From positions 95,602-159,601 of the forward strand of contig LUCM01008308.1 in assembly GCA_008360955.1 (NCBI GenBank): DNA of 64,000 bases, read 5' to 3'. The translations under genes were made by a program, and so were the position numbers. The notes beneath the pieces are model-generated. The model made no database searches. It was not told where the DNA came from and saw only the letters and a list, made by a program, of their open reading frames with translations. The first letter of the stretch is position 1. Each line of letters opens with the position of its first letter. Below are positions 22,805 through 34,030 of this stretch, piece by piece. The stretch is from Fasciolopsis buskii (Eukaryota > Platyhelminthes > Trematoda > Plagiorchiida > Fasciolidae).

Positions 22805-22975
22805 TCAATGTACGTCATTTTCAGAAGGAGGGTTGACGCAAACAGAAGGCTGCCAAATGACGAAGTCGACCGGCGATGCAAGGATTCGTGCCCGCAAAAT
22901 TTCGGATTGAGACGCCACAACATTGACCGGTTGATCAGGTCTGCGAGATAAGTGGATATGCATCACTGTTATTCT
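22805..22975 (-). CDS. Possible terminal exon, unknown product
   Basis: The acceptor TTATTATTTCAG precedes 22975 and is followed in phase 0 by 56 codons and a TGA at 22807-22805. GC and amino-acid balance are clearly above the flanks (MHIHLSRRPDQPVNVVAS, then ILRARILASPVDFVIWQP). Alternating hydrophobic residues suggest a beta-rich fold. AATAAA follows after nine bases. Together these suggest the last exon of a minus-strand gene. No domain is recognised, and exons at higher coordinates were not identified. Confidence 0.35.
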   Translation of the reverse strand, partial: RITVMHIHLSRRPDQPVNVVASQSEILRARILASPVDFVIWQPSVCVNPPSENDVH

Positions 22976-24295
22976 CTGAAATAATAACCGAAGATTGTAA
23001 TTGAAGACAATCAGCAATGCACTGCTTTTGATACCTTGGGAAATTTACCACTCTGGTTGTAATCGCATCTGGGGTCCGGTCGATATGTATCGACGATCAT
23101 CCTCAGTAAATGTGAAAATGCCGGTGTGCTTAACATGAATTCTGCCGAAAGTGCGCAGTGTCACAATCTTTGCAGTTTTCCTGCTGGTGTAATCAATAAA
23201 TACAAGGCGGGATGAAATAAAACAAATCGCTGTTTGATGGAATTAAAGTCCGTTTAATAAATTCGATAAATTTGTAACTGAGAAGAGCATCAAAATTCAG
23301 TTTGTTTGAAATTATACTCCTGTCCCTCGTCTACCATATTTGCATCCTAATCGCTGCCAGCACTGACTAGTCTTGACTGATCCACCGGGCTCATTTGCAA
23401 GACAACCTAAGTCACAATTGAATATTCTCGTTTGCTTTTCGATACTCAAGCTGAATTTAAGTTGTTACGATTAGCGATAGATAGACAGTTCATCTTTGAC
23501 GAAAATTTTCTTGATATCTGAATGATTGACTAGAATGTAGTTGCTCAGTCCGTTTATTTATTTCTCACAAATCTGTTCTCTCTCTTTGACCTTGATTCAG
23601 ATTCATCTAGTATGGTTCTGCTTTCGAAATCATTCAGCCCGTTGAACTGGAGCTACCAGACTTCTGTATTCGTGTCCGATCCGGGAAAGTGTATTCGTAC
23701 CAACTATCATTTTCGACGATAAAAATAATCTCAATGAAGACACCCTGCCGTCGACTAAAATCAGCTAGCACAGGTTGTCTGTCTGTGGGCGTCAGCGCTT
23801 TCCTATATGTTCATCAGAACGACTGTATATCGAGACACCAATCGCAGTCTAAGCAACGCTTCCTGTTTGTCGCACTCGGATCATGTATATACCAAACCAC
23901 AAACTGTTTTGTCATTATCTTTGTGCACATTTTGGCCTTCAATATGACTAACAAATTCCCAGAAATACAAACTGTCTTTCAACCAACTTTGAATTCCAAG
24001 TTGCTGGTGAAGATTTAAATTGCAATCGACAGATTTTCCCTTCTTTTAGGAGTCTGCAACCTTGGTTCTGTAACCTAAAACTGTTTTATTGGCCTCGTTT
24101 TAATGTAGAATAAACATAGGGCTTTGTACACAACACTTTGCTCGTGCAAATCACTGGATCCTTTTGCGCACATCGTTGGCCCCAGCAGAAACTTAGTCGG
24201 TTGCTGCAATTTCAGAAAAATGTGAGCTTACTGCACTTCACTTCACGAAATATAAAACAGCCCTAGGCCACCAAGAGGCGACACTATACCACTGA
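22976..24295. other. Non-coding stretch
   Basis: If the exon at 22805-22975 is real, this would be its intron. A 109-codon plus frame at 23689-24018 has no motif or clear splice border. Confidence 0.5.
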
Positions 24296-24496
24296 ATGAA
24301 AGAGAAACCCTCGGCTTCAGATATAACCGAGATTTTAAAAGTAGAAAATGCCATAAACTCTGCGAAGCATCACACGTCTCCGCGGACTGTTGTCAGGCGA
24401 ACTGAATGCAACGGTTTCTGTTCCTCTTTACCTCCATTCTACCAAAAAAATCAAAACCATACCAAGTCCGAGAAATTAATCAGCGACTTTATTTGA
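24296..24496 (+). CDS. Short open frame, 66 codons, unknown
   Basis: Has a true ATG at 24296 and runs to a TGA at 24496. The predicted peptide is polar (MKEKPSASDITEILKVENA; later SPRTVVRRTECNG and SEKLISDF) and less AT-biased than neighbouring frames. No signal peptide, membrane segment or motif. It could be a small gene, a first exon with an undetected donor, or chance. Nothing nearby supports transcription. Confidence 0.18.
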   Translation: MKEKPSASDITEILKVENAINSAKHHTSPRTVVRRTECNGFCSSLPPFYQKNQNHTKSEKLISDFI

Positions 24497-25968
24497 TCAC
24501 TTAGGAAAGACTTCAATGTTTTTGATTGTAATCAGGTTTAGGCGAGCATTGCGAAATTTACTATGCGTTTGTTGCCTATAGTCCCACAAAGCTTTGAACA
24601 TAGGGTTTCCCCCCAGAAAGTAAATTATTTGATTTGTTTTTAAAGCTGATTCTCAACTGTATGCCAATAACCATTGCATCCCGTATTAGGAATTGATTCC
24701 AGTATTGTTTTTTTCTTTCTATTGTATTCATCATAACAAAGAAGGTGAACGGAGTAGGTAGAACATTTTATTCACGCTCTTCCTAAGAAATATGTACAGT
24801 AGTATTAGTTCAAGTTCATTACCAACGAGCTTGAGAAAATCTCCTGGAACCTGGGCATGCATTATGGTGTGAAGACTACAGCATTTAATCCGGGGGAACA
24901 CTTCTGTTCTGGTCAAAGAATATAGCTGTAGAAATAGTTTTTGAGCGTAAAAACCATGGCGTTGGTTATGTGTGACTGGTGCACGACTTACTTGTTTTTA
25001 AAGACATTTATGCTCCAGCACAGTACCACCAATGCTGAATCAGAAACTACTTGGTTATTAGGGTCCGGAAATGAGGTGTTTTTCTGAATGTCTAGCTAGG
25101 CAAAAGATTTTGTGCTGAAAGTTAAAACAATGATCGCAGTCTCCTAAGTTGCTCATCACCAAGGCATTTTTAAAGTTTGTCGGAGTTATATCAATAGTGC
25201 TCAAAGTTAGTTGAAAATACCCCTAGCTTTCACTAGATATCGATCGTATTTCTGCTGACTAAGTTTAACCTAATGCATAGGTAATCAGGGCAGCTTGTGA
25301 TGCGTACGGACAAATATGCCTTTGCAAGTTGGATTACTTTTCACATCAATGTGCCAGTGGTCAAAATAAGCTAGCTAGATGGTCGTTCTTTATAACTTTG
25401 TCATAAGTTTCGGTTAATCTTAAAACTGTTCCTAAATAATATGAGAAAGTGCATAGCGTTTACGAAAACGTTTTCAAGCTTAAGCCATTAAGAGTAGCTT
25501 CTGGGGCGCATTAATGGCAGTAACCTGTTAAGCAGCTCAACAAGGAACTTCAGCGTCGCTTCATAGTGAAGCCTACACACCGTACGAATGGGTCTGGGGA
25601 ATATGGAATTATCATACGGAGCCACTTTATAGCTGTACAGCAGATGGCCAACCTACTGAATGCATTGTGCTTCCAAAAATGTACAAAAACTTACCGAATT
25701 CTTGTCATAGTACATCCAGTTCTTGGTACTTTATTTATCGTACGTCGTCTAGTTACGGCTTTCAATATTTACAGCAAATACTGAATGGTATGCTAGTGTC
25801 CGCAGACTGTACTTTGTTTTGCTTAGGGAAAAGCTGCAAGTTGATCACTACTGGCCGCGAAAACCCTCATCATCTGCCCAACTACATTAGACTCACTCAG
25901 AAATATCTATAGCACTCCGAAAACTGCCGTCCGCCTCTGGACAAAGCCTGTAAATCAGTGACTCATTA
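24497..25968. other. Non-coding stretch
   Basis: No supported feature. Two overlapping plus frames at 25566-25784 and 25667-25912 share a region of balanced composition but have no motif. Confidence 0.5.
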
Positions 25969-26217
25969 CTACGGGAAGTACCCCAAACCATTAAAAATTA
26001 CACCACCAAAGCTGGAAAGCTCGCTATAGCAACAAACCACCCGAGGCTTTTCTGATTTTCTGTAATCTGAAATATGCAATGTGCTTTCATAGATCCAGTT
26101 TCTCATGCTAGATAATACCAGTGGGCCCTGCTGAGCTCTCAATTGTATCTCAACTCCCGCATAAGTATCCGTATTTCTTACCTCATCATCAAACAAAACA
26201 ACCATAATTAACGCCAT
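25969..26217 (-). CDS. Open frame, 82 codons, or short exon with strong donor
   Basis: An ATG at 26217 opens 82 codons to a stop at 25969. Twelve codons in, after GATGATGAG, lies an excellent donor (GTAAGA, exon end 26182). The start could thus be a short exon (MALIMVVLFDDE) and the rest intron, or the whole frame could be coding (NTDTYAGVEIQLRAQQG, WIYESTLHISDYR). The two readings exclude each other. Composition favours coding for either. No family recognised. Confidence 0.2.
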   Translation of the reverse strand: MALIMVVLFDDEVRNTDTYAGVEIQLRAQQGPLVLSSMRNWIYESTLHISDYRKSEKPRVVCCYSELSSFGGVIFNGLGYFP

Positions 26218-26229
26218 CTGGTTATCCAC

Positions 26230-29200
26230 ACGCAGATCGCATCACTACTGGTCATCCCTGGACAGGTGGAAGCCCCAGATTTCCCTAAACTAGACTGGTA
26301 GAATAGTTGCTGAATGCACATCACCAGAAATGGCGTGCAACCACTGGGCTCTTTGTTGCCAATCTAAGCTATTTTTAGTCAGGAAAAACTACGGCTGTCT
26401 AGCAACGTGGGGTGATTTCCACGTTCAATCTGAAGACAAAATAAACCTTATGACTTAAGCTGCACTTAGCTAGTTACATCTGGTTCCGTAAGCTGAAATC
26501 ACTGCAAATCACAAGTTCAGATCATTTGAATCTGATCTCCATACTGCGTATTCAGAACTGTAATGGACATCCCGAATACTTTGTTGGTCTTCGCCATAGG
26601 AATTGTCAGTAATTGACAAAATAAACCAGAACAAGGTGCTTGAATAATTCTCTATTAAGTAATAGGAATTTTGTATTTTATTCCTAGTTTACAACAGTAC
26701 AAACTTCTATTTGTATGTGATGAAACATCAAACTGATCTCTCACCTAACACTTTTCCTTAGTTAAGTGGACCGTTGGTGTTACAACATTATATCTTAGTC
26801 TTTTTACTCAAGATTGTTCCTCGGTATTAACTGGTAAAAATTTGTTTTGTCTTCTCGGTAACCTGTCACTCTAGTGCAATGAATTTTAAAATTCCGAAAG
26901 TACCTTAAAACCCTCAAGTGGCCTGTATATTTCAACAAGAACAACTTCCAGTTCTCGTGAGGTAATGTAGTCCACTGGTGACGGGATCGATTCAATCCCA
27001 GACTGAAGAGCACTTCTGCAAGCTAATGATACCTTCAGTCATCTGGGAGCGAGGACGCTGTGAGTTCGTTGAGCCATTGTCAAACGCGAAAGGAATGACA
27101 GGTATGACTGTATTTCGCCCAAGTGATTGGCCCTAAGGAACCAAAGTCTATGAATCAGGGCAGTCCCACGCCTCCTCATGAGAAGTGGCTGGCTGTATCT
27201 GATTAAATCACATCTATGATTTGACCATCACCAACGGTCGGTTTTGAGTTAGGAGTAGTACCAACTAACTCAGTGATACGATAAGGACAGTATGCTAGGA
27301 ACAGCTGAAGAATCGGCCAATTAAGAGAGAACGGGAAAACAGAAAATAGGGCAAAAACCCTACGTACGATTTGGCTGCGGTTGGCACTGACCTACAAGTG
27401 AGGTCGTTTGTGATGAACTCAGAGATCTCCAGTGTTGATACACGTAAGACTTTAGTTCAATCTAGGTGTGAAGAAGCACCAACAAATAACATGAATTAAT
27501 GGACATGTTTCTTTTATTAGATCTGGTTGTAAACTGTTATTAGGTCATTCAAAATGGCTGACCTTAGATGTCTAGGTAAACGCGTATGAACATGAGAAAA
27601 GAAATCATTCTGGAGCATGGAATTCTCACAAAAGTTTTCGTAATGGTCTTAAGATTTATCCTAGTTTAAATTCGTAAGTGGTAACAAACTCGCTTGGCCA
27701 ACAAAGCCCCTTATTTTATCTAGTGTTGTACCCAGGACGACGCAAGTATTTATAGGCCAAAGATAATTATTTGTTAACTGGGGTATTTTGCATTACCTGG
27801 GATCTAATAATCATGGTTGATCACGAATAGAACAATCTTCTATTAGGGAAGATCACGGTGTACGTCAGAGTTGACCTTCCGTCAAGGTTATTTAGGCGCG
27901 CTGCTTTAATCGTTCACGTCGTTACTGCAACAGTGAAGCAGTAAGCCAAAAACAACAAAATCTTTTTTGCCCCAATACAGCCTATATGGAACCGATTTTA
28001 AACCATCGGTGGATTTAAAATCTTGCATTTAAGCTTCTTCAGCATTTTAAGCTAAATAAAGTCACCCTTTATATGGTGTTAAATAAATTAACTATTCCCA
28101 GAGCACAATTTTCACGGAAGAATTCAGTCACATTCAAAATGACCACAGTTACTTATATTCATATCAAAATTTCACGAAAGTTCTTTCCCTTAATCCTGAA
28201 GCAGTTTATTACTGATATTTCATATGCCACCTTTCAGAAAGACTTGACTGGTATCGGAACGCTCCAAGTTTAACCAGATGTAGTCTGAATTGATAACATA
28301 ACAACGAAAGAAACATAGCATCCCGCCTAGCATTAGAAAGTTCGGATCACACCCTAAGAACCCGTTATTTTTATTGTCAAATGCGTGGCATAGGATGACC
28401 TGGAATACACTTACAAATTATACGCCTCTAGAAGGAACTTCTTCAACGAAGTTGTCCCGCATCCTTAATCTTTCCCAGCCTGTTCACTCTGACACAAGTG
28501 AAATTTGAAAATCCTCAACAACGGATCACAGTAAATGCGCGCCAGACAGGGATAATTATGTCATTGTGGTAACGGAGATATTCCTTTTATCCTAATTAAG
28601 CATCCAGTATAAAAAGATGGCAATGTCCTTGAGTGAAGTCCGTTGTGTCCCGCTACTTAAATTTTCTAAACATGTTATCCGGAGTAGAGTGGGTCTTTTT
28701 CAGTTTGACGGTAATTGGGCAAAAGTACTCTTAGGTAGAGTGCATGCTCCATATAAAATCGTATCCCTTGCTAACTCTTGCCGATGTTCAAAATATGTCA
28801 GGTATCTTGGATGGATGATTAAAAGGGTTATCTAAACAATGAATATTTACGTAGAACTTCAACAACTTCATGAAACAGGAACTAAAGGCAACTTCACCTT
28901 CGAGCTGGAAATGCCTGTTCGAGAAGACCAACAAATTACTGAAGGATAATGGTGGGCCCATTGATTACCAGTGTTTACTGACGCTGGATTCCTAACAGAA
29001 CAGGCACCAGATTGTTGTGAAATAATCTCAGTTTGTTCTTCCTGACCAGCTGGTGATGCGCCATGGTTACGATTTATATAATGTGGCTGAAATGGGGTAT
29101 CGATTAATTTCTCAGCCCATTTTCCCAGTAGACAATTGCAAAGAAAGCCACGTATCATTAAAAAGATCAGCCAATTCTTACTGAGTTAAAATAATGCAAA

Positions 29201-29284
29201 CTGAGGTATTTACATTTCTAGGCTGTCGCATACTGGAGGGGAAATCGTTCGTGTGATGCTTGTAGCATTAGTTTCGACAAGATT
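26230..29284. other. Non-coding, with a GC-richer patch near 27.0-27.4 kb
   Basis: The patch at about 27040-27430 is less AT-rich than its flanks, broken by stops in every frame, and may be an old repeat. It shares the short word actcagtgatac with 9284-9295, which is too little to call a family. Frames at 28617-28835 and 28868-29158 show no motif. Confidence 0.4.
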
Positions 29285-29298
29285 CATATATATATATT
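29285..29298. repeat. Short AT run
   Basis: Fourteen bases, mostly alternating AT, too short to be a polymorphic microsatellite with confidence. Confidence 0.6.
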
Positions 29299-31928
29299 GC
29301 CTAATTTTGACTAATACATAGCAGATATTTCGACCGACTCGACGTCATCTTCGATGAGTGAACAAATCTGAATTGGGTCAAGGAAAAGCAACTTATTTTC
29401 GCAACGTGGTTTTACTACCATGCAGCAGTATCTTACCGAATTCCAAGTGCACCGTTAATTTTCCAACATTCAGCGATGCTTTTGCTAAGCAATTTCTTCT
29501 TCGTTTTATTCCACAACCACTTTGAGCTGGTTCGGCTGCAGAATACGAAAATGCGATACTGAAATTACAATCGGTTTCACATTGGCGCCATCTTATTGCC
29601 AAATCTATGCTTGTATAGTTTCAACAACCGTGCTTGTCATCCGGTACGTGTGTTGCATCATTTTCCACGGTAATTCGGAAGTATATCAAAAACATTCGAA
29701 AATCCCACGGAAATCCCTTTTGCATGAGTCTGAAAAGAGATCCTCCTTAAATGGGTACATTTGGGCGTGCGTACTCCAGTGTGCAATAATTAACACCATA
29801 TTGCTCTATACCCTATTTGCAGATGTGACCTTGTGAGTTCCTACGAAAAAACAAGCATGTCCTTACCCAATTCAGAGAATTATTTGACATAAATCCGAAT
29901 AATGTTGACATCCTTCCGAACTGAGGCGGGGAACGGGGTAAATGGGTGAACTGTTGGGATAAGTAACTTGATCGGAATTCGCGAAAAACTAGTGCCAGAT
30001 CGGTAGTGCATAGAAATTTACTGCCACCGACATAAATGAAGGGATCTACGTCAGGCACTTAGCATCACGGTAGAATTCACATTTTTGGAAGTTGCTGGAG
30101 GAACCGCCGATCTAGGAATCGATTAAACTACACCAAAAGATTTCCAACGGTGATTAGTGTAGTGCTACCGAAACTGTTGAATATATTTGTTTATATTTTA
30201 AAATTTCGCATGATATTCTCTCACTGGGTTAATGTCTCATGTTAAAAGCAGTCAAAAAAATTTGTGTTGGTTTATGTTATAATACTTACCGCAAAGAAAT
30301 TTGTCAACATAGAAAAATGCGTTTTATGCAGGAAATAGTTTTTGGCATAGGACAGATTTTTGTCGATTTCAGGCAACGATATCAATTGGATACATTTCTC
30401 CAGTTCCAAGGAATCTCTACTTGTGTGCACATCCCAACGGCGAAAGTCACTGTTAGACGGAACGCGAGAAATTCTGTATGGAAAACCGTAAAACTCATTT
30501 CTCTCATCTGCAGAATGGAGCAGTTCCAACGTGGTAAAAGTATTCTCCTCTACAGCACGTATTTGTAGATATGTTAGATGGAGTTTTGCGACTGCAGGTT
30601 ACGTCAAGGGAGAATTGCGAAAGATATGCCTAATCATAGGTGGTGCGCTGTAGACGCTTAACTACTAAGCCTACCCTTTATCCGATTATCTGATCTGCCA
30701 ACCGTAATATGATCTGGTAACAATTGGCCAACAAAACGGATAACTGAACAACATGCTTTAGTTAGTCTTACAAAGAAGAAGTTAGAGTTTCAGCACTGAT
30801 TTGCATCCTGAGGTCATTAAAATAAAGAGAATAGAACGTCCAGTCAACTTTATTCAGTTTCATCTAAAATTCCTGTTAATTACCAGGACTTTTGCGCATA
30901 AAGAGGTGCCGTCACTTTTCAACTTAAATGCTTTCGGAAAATGACCTTGATTGTTACGTTTTGCTTGCTATAATCAGCGGAAACATATTTTCAGGAGAAC
31001 GGAAGTTTTGGTGGGTAGTTGAAAACAAAGATTAAATCACCATCCCATACTCTACAGATTACTGATCATTACTTTTTTACTACTTACTGACAATGACATA
31101 TAGGCCATCTGGGGTTGATTTATCAGGACACTGCGATAGTAATGCACTTTCATATCCTGCTGCCGCTGTTTATCTATGCTGTTTTATACGAAAAATCCTG
31201 TCACCCAAAGTTCATCGTGTCATTTTCGACATCCGTTTGCTTATCATGAAGTAACACTCGATCACTGACAGGGCATCATACTTACAAAAGCACCATTGTA
31301 TGGTCAACTTTTGCCTAACCGCTGACGTGGAAATCTAACGAGGGGAGGGAATTCCGCGTCGAACTTTGTATCATTTGCCATGCTAAACTTTTCCACCGGA
31401 ATGCGTTCAAACATATTTCAGGGATTCCCTACGATGTGTCGGAAGGCGGAACAGCTGAAAAAGAAATTCAACGAAACAAGATGCATATTAACAGTTTCTG
31501 TCGTACTGCAACATAAGAACAGGGTTTACATTTAATTTCGGATAGTGTGGGATTTTTATTCCTTAAGTCTACTTTCTAATATCACTGGAGGATAGATTTT
31601 ACCAAATGGTACTTGTCAGCCTATTTTCTGCATATCAGTAGATTGTTTGCCATATTGGGTGAGCGATAACTTGCGTCACTTGCACCCGATCGATACCACG
31701 GATAAACATGATTTACTAACTTCCATGGAACAAATAAAATTGATTTTTCACATTTTATTATATCTATCTTTGCACGATTTGACCTAGATTATATGTTCTC
31801 CAGCTGCTTCTGTGAAAGGAATGAAAATAAGTCTGAAATATAAAGTGCATCACGAGTATTTCCTTTTCAGGTATGTTGTGGGTCAAGCGTATTTCGGATC
31901 ATTTAGGCAATGATTTGACGATAGCTGT
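29299..31928. other. Non-coding stretch with long but unsupported frames
   Basis: Plus frames at 29522-29836 (two hydrophobic stretches) and 30239-30568, and minus frames at 29813-30058 and 30272-30529, are open for 80-110 codons. They overlap one another on opposite strands, are biased to Phe, Ile, Tyr and Cys, and have no motif. I treat them as chance. Confidence 0.45.
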
Positions 31929-31953
31929 TTGATAACCGGTGATCGGTTATCAA
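31929..31953. repeat. Perfect inverted repeat, 10-base arms
   Basis: The arms TTGATAACCG and CGGTTATCAA enclose the five-base loop GTGAT and are followed by a run of T. Folded as RNA it makes a compact ten-pair hairpin. No transcript context is known. In this AT-rich setting a perfect ten-base stem with four GC pairs is uncommon but not impossible by chance. Confidence 0.7.
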
Positions 31954-33965
31954 TTTTTCCAGATCACTCCAGAATTTGCAGTACATTATGTCCTTCTCAA
32001 AATTCACATCTGCCATTGAATATGACTGTAGACGTGTAGCAAACTAAAATGAAGGTGATGATATCATTGCACACAAACACATAAATGCATTTTAGCAACT
32101 CACAGACACGTATAACTTTCGGACAAGAACAATCACAAAGCACCCATTAAATATGGATGTTTTTCCCGAAGTGACTTCAAACCTATTAAATCGGAATTCC
32201 AGCATAACTTTGTGGTAGAACGCAGAGGCTTTCGGCTTTAATTTCAGTAACTGTGATTATTCTTGTTTTGATTGGTCAAGATAAGAGACCAAACCAAACA
32301 GCTGTGCTCTTCAGTCATTTTGGTACGATTATGCAAAGACCTCTTGCTTTGCATAGAAATGCTGTTTATCACGGACAATATTTATAACACTGTTAAAGTC
32401 GGAATGTTTGTCTTTATTCTGTTCGCTGCCGGTTATGAAAAGAAAGTAGAGACATTTTGGTATGGCCTATTTCGAGCCGTCTACCATGGAAGACACGATC
32501 GAATTTCCAAATCGACGGAAAATCAACTGTTGTTCCTTTTTACTGCCAATGCGCATGATTGATCTTTGGAAGTGTAGAAAAATAAGTGAAATCGGTTTCA
32601 CCGAATTGCGTACCAAAAATTCTCGTTGAGTGATGGTGTAAGCTGGGACCGCCTCTCACTAGTTCTGCTTGCAACACCAAATGTCTGGAATACCCTCTGA
32701 GATTTGATATAAACAGAACAGGACGAATATCATGCATTTAGTGAAAGATCATTATTCTTCAGTGAAAACTTTCCTCATGAAATAATTCATCGTGATATCA
32801 TCGTTCAACTCACCATTAAAGAAACCATGGGAGCACTGTGCAGCTGTATCATTCTTGTTAGGAATCATCAGCAGTGCATATCCACCGCGACCGACGCAAA
32901 GCAATCGACCCCTACTGTCAGATGACTTTCTGTGGGCAGCCTGTTTCGAGGAAGACTTTGGACAGAGCTTGGTTGCACATTGCTTCATTCCAGAAGAATG
33001 GAAAACAGATTACAAAACTGACTCGTCCAACCTTATTATGTCACAAGTCCGGGGGTGGTGGTTAGCCTCTGACGTGCTGTGATGACTGCATCGACGTATC
33101 GGTTACCCAAGTTAGGGTAATTGCTAAAGAACCAGTCCAGCCTTTTGGAACAAAATGAACGAGATGTCACTATTTCACCATCTGACTAATTTTCCACGGA
33201 TTGTGATTCACCGATAGTGGGATTTTCATTAATGGTAACCTCGCTCAAAATAAAATTTCTTCAACTTTGCAATTATGACTAAATGAACTTGTTAAGGAGC
33301 ACATGAGTGCATATCCAAAGCCGTCATGGAATCACTTCAATATGACATAGGTGTACTGACTGGTCCATGCGGCATATACAAGCAACCGCTTGAGACCTTG
33401 AAATTACGAAATTCACTGACTTCTCCAACAGGGAATGAGTTATTTTTGCATCGGTTTCACTTGTTTTATTGGAAATACTGATGGTATTTCCGAACAATGG
33501 TATGGTTCTTCCCGTTGTTATTTCTAATGACGCTGCTTCCGTCTCTATTTTCGACACACACATGGCACTCTGAACAATGCATGTATGGTCATTTGGAGAA
33601 CGAATAAACACAAACGCAAAAAGTGTCAAAGAGGAACACACCGGAACAGTTCCCACTTCGGAAACCACCAATATCTACGTAGTTTATTGATCGACGTAAT
33701 GTTTCCATCGACAATTGTTCAGTGCTTAGTTTTCCGCGCGAGCCACACTACGCATCGAACGATGGAGCTTACGTAAAAGCTAAAAGGTATTCTGCTAGAC
33801 AGCATTTCGTGCCAACGACTTCGTTTGAACATTTGGTCAAGTAAGTCTGACGGTAATTGAGCTCAATCACTAAGAGATCGATTATCCAGCGCATGAAGGT
33901 TCGTTAACTCCAAAATTCGGTGGTAGATTAGAAGGTTGTGTTACGCAATTTTGGGGTTCAGCTAG
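31954..33965. other. Non-coding stretch
   Basis: Plus frames at 32272-32562 and 32792-33082 are open but lack motif and clear borders; the latter overlaps a minus frame. No repeat or RNA gene seen. Confidence 0.5.
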
Positions 33966-34030
33966 CCCATGTAGATTAGCAACTTGATAACTGGACTCCT
34001 GATCATTCGTCTCCAGATCGCATCCCAGTC
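33966..34030 (+). repeat. tRNA-like SINE head, degenerate
   Basis: GATTAGCAACTTG (33973-33985) resembles an A box and GATCGCATCCC (34016-34026) resembles a B box. They are about 31 bases apart, as in tRNA genes, and separated by ACTGGACTCCTGATC, text of the kind found around tRNA anticodon arms. Acceptor and anticodon stems do not pair well, so it is not a working tRNA gene. A SINE head or old tRNA relic is the best reading. The minus frame at 33882-34088 crosses it and is probably incidental. Confidence 0.3.

Noticed and set aside
29522..29836. 104-codon plus frame with two hydrophobic stretches
   Set aside because: Biased to Ile, Cys, Tyr and Phe as in AT-rich chance frames; no splice borders or motif.
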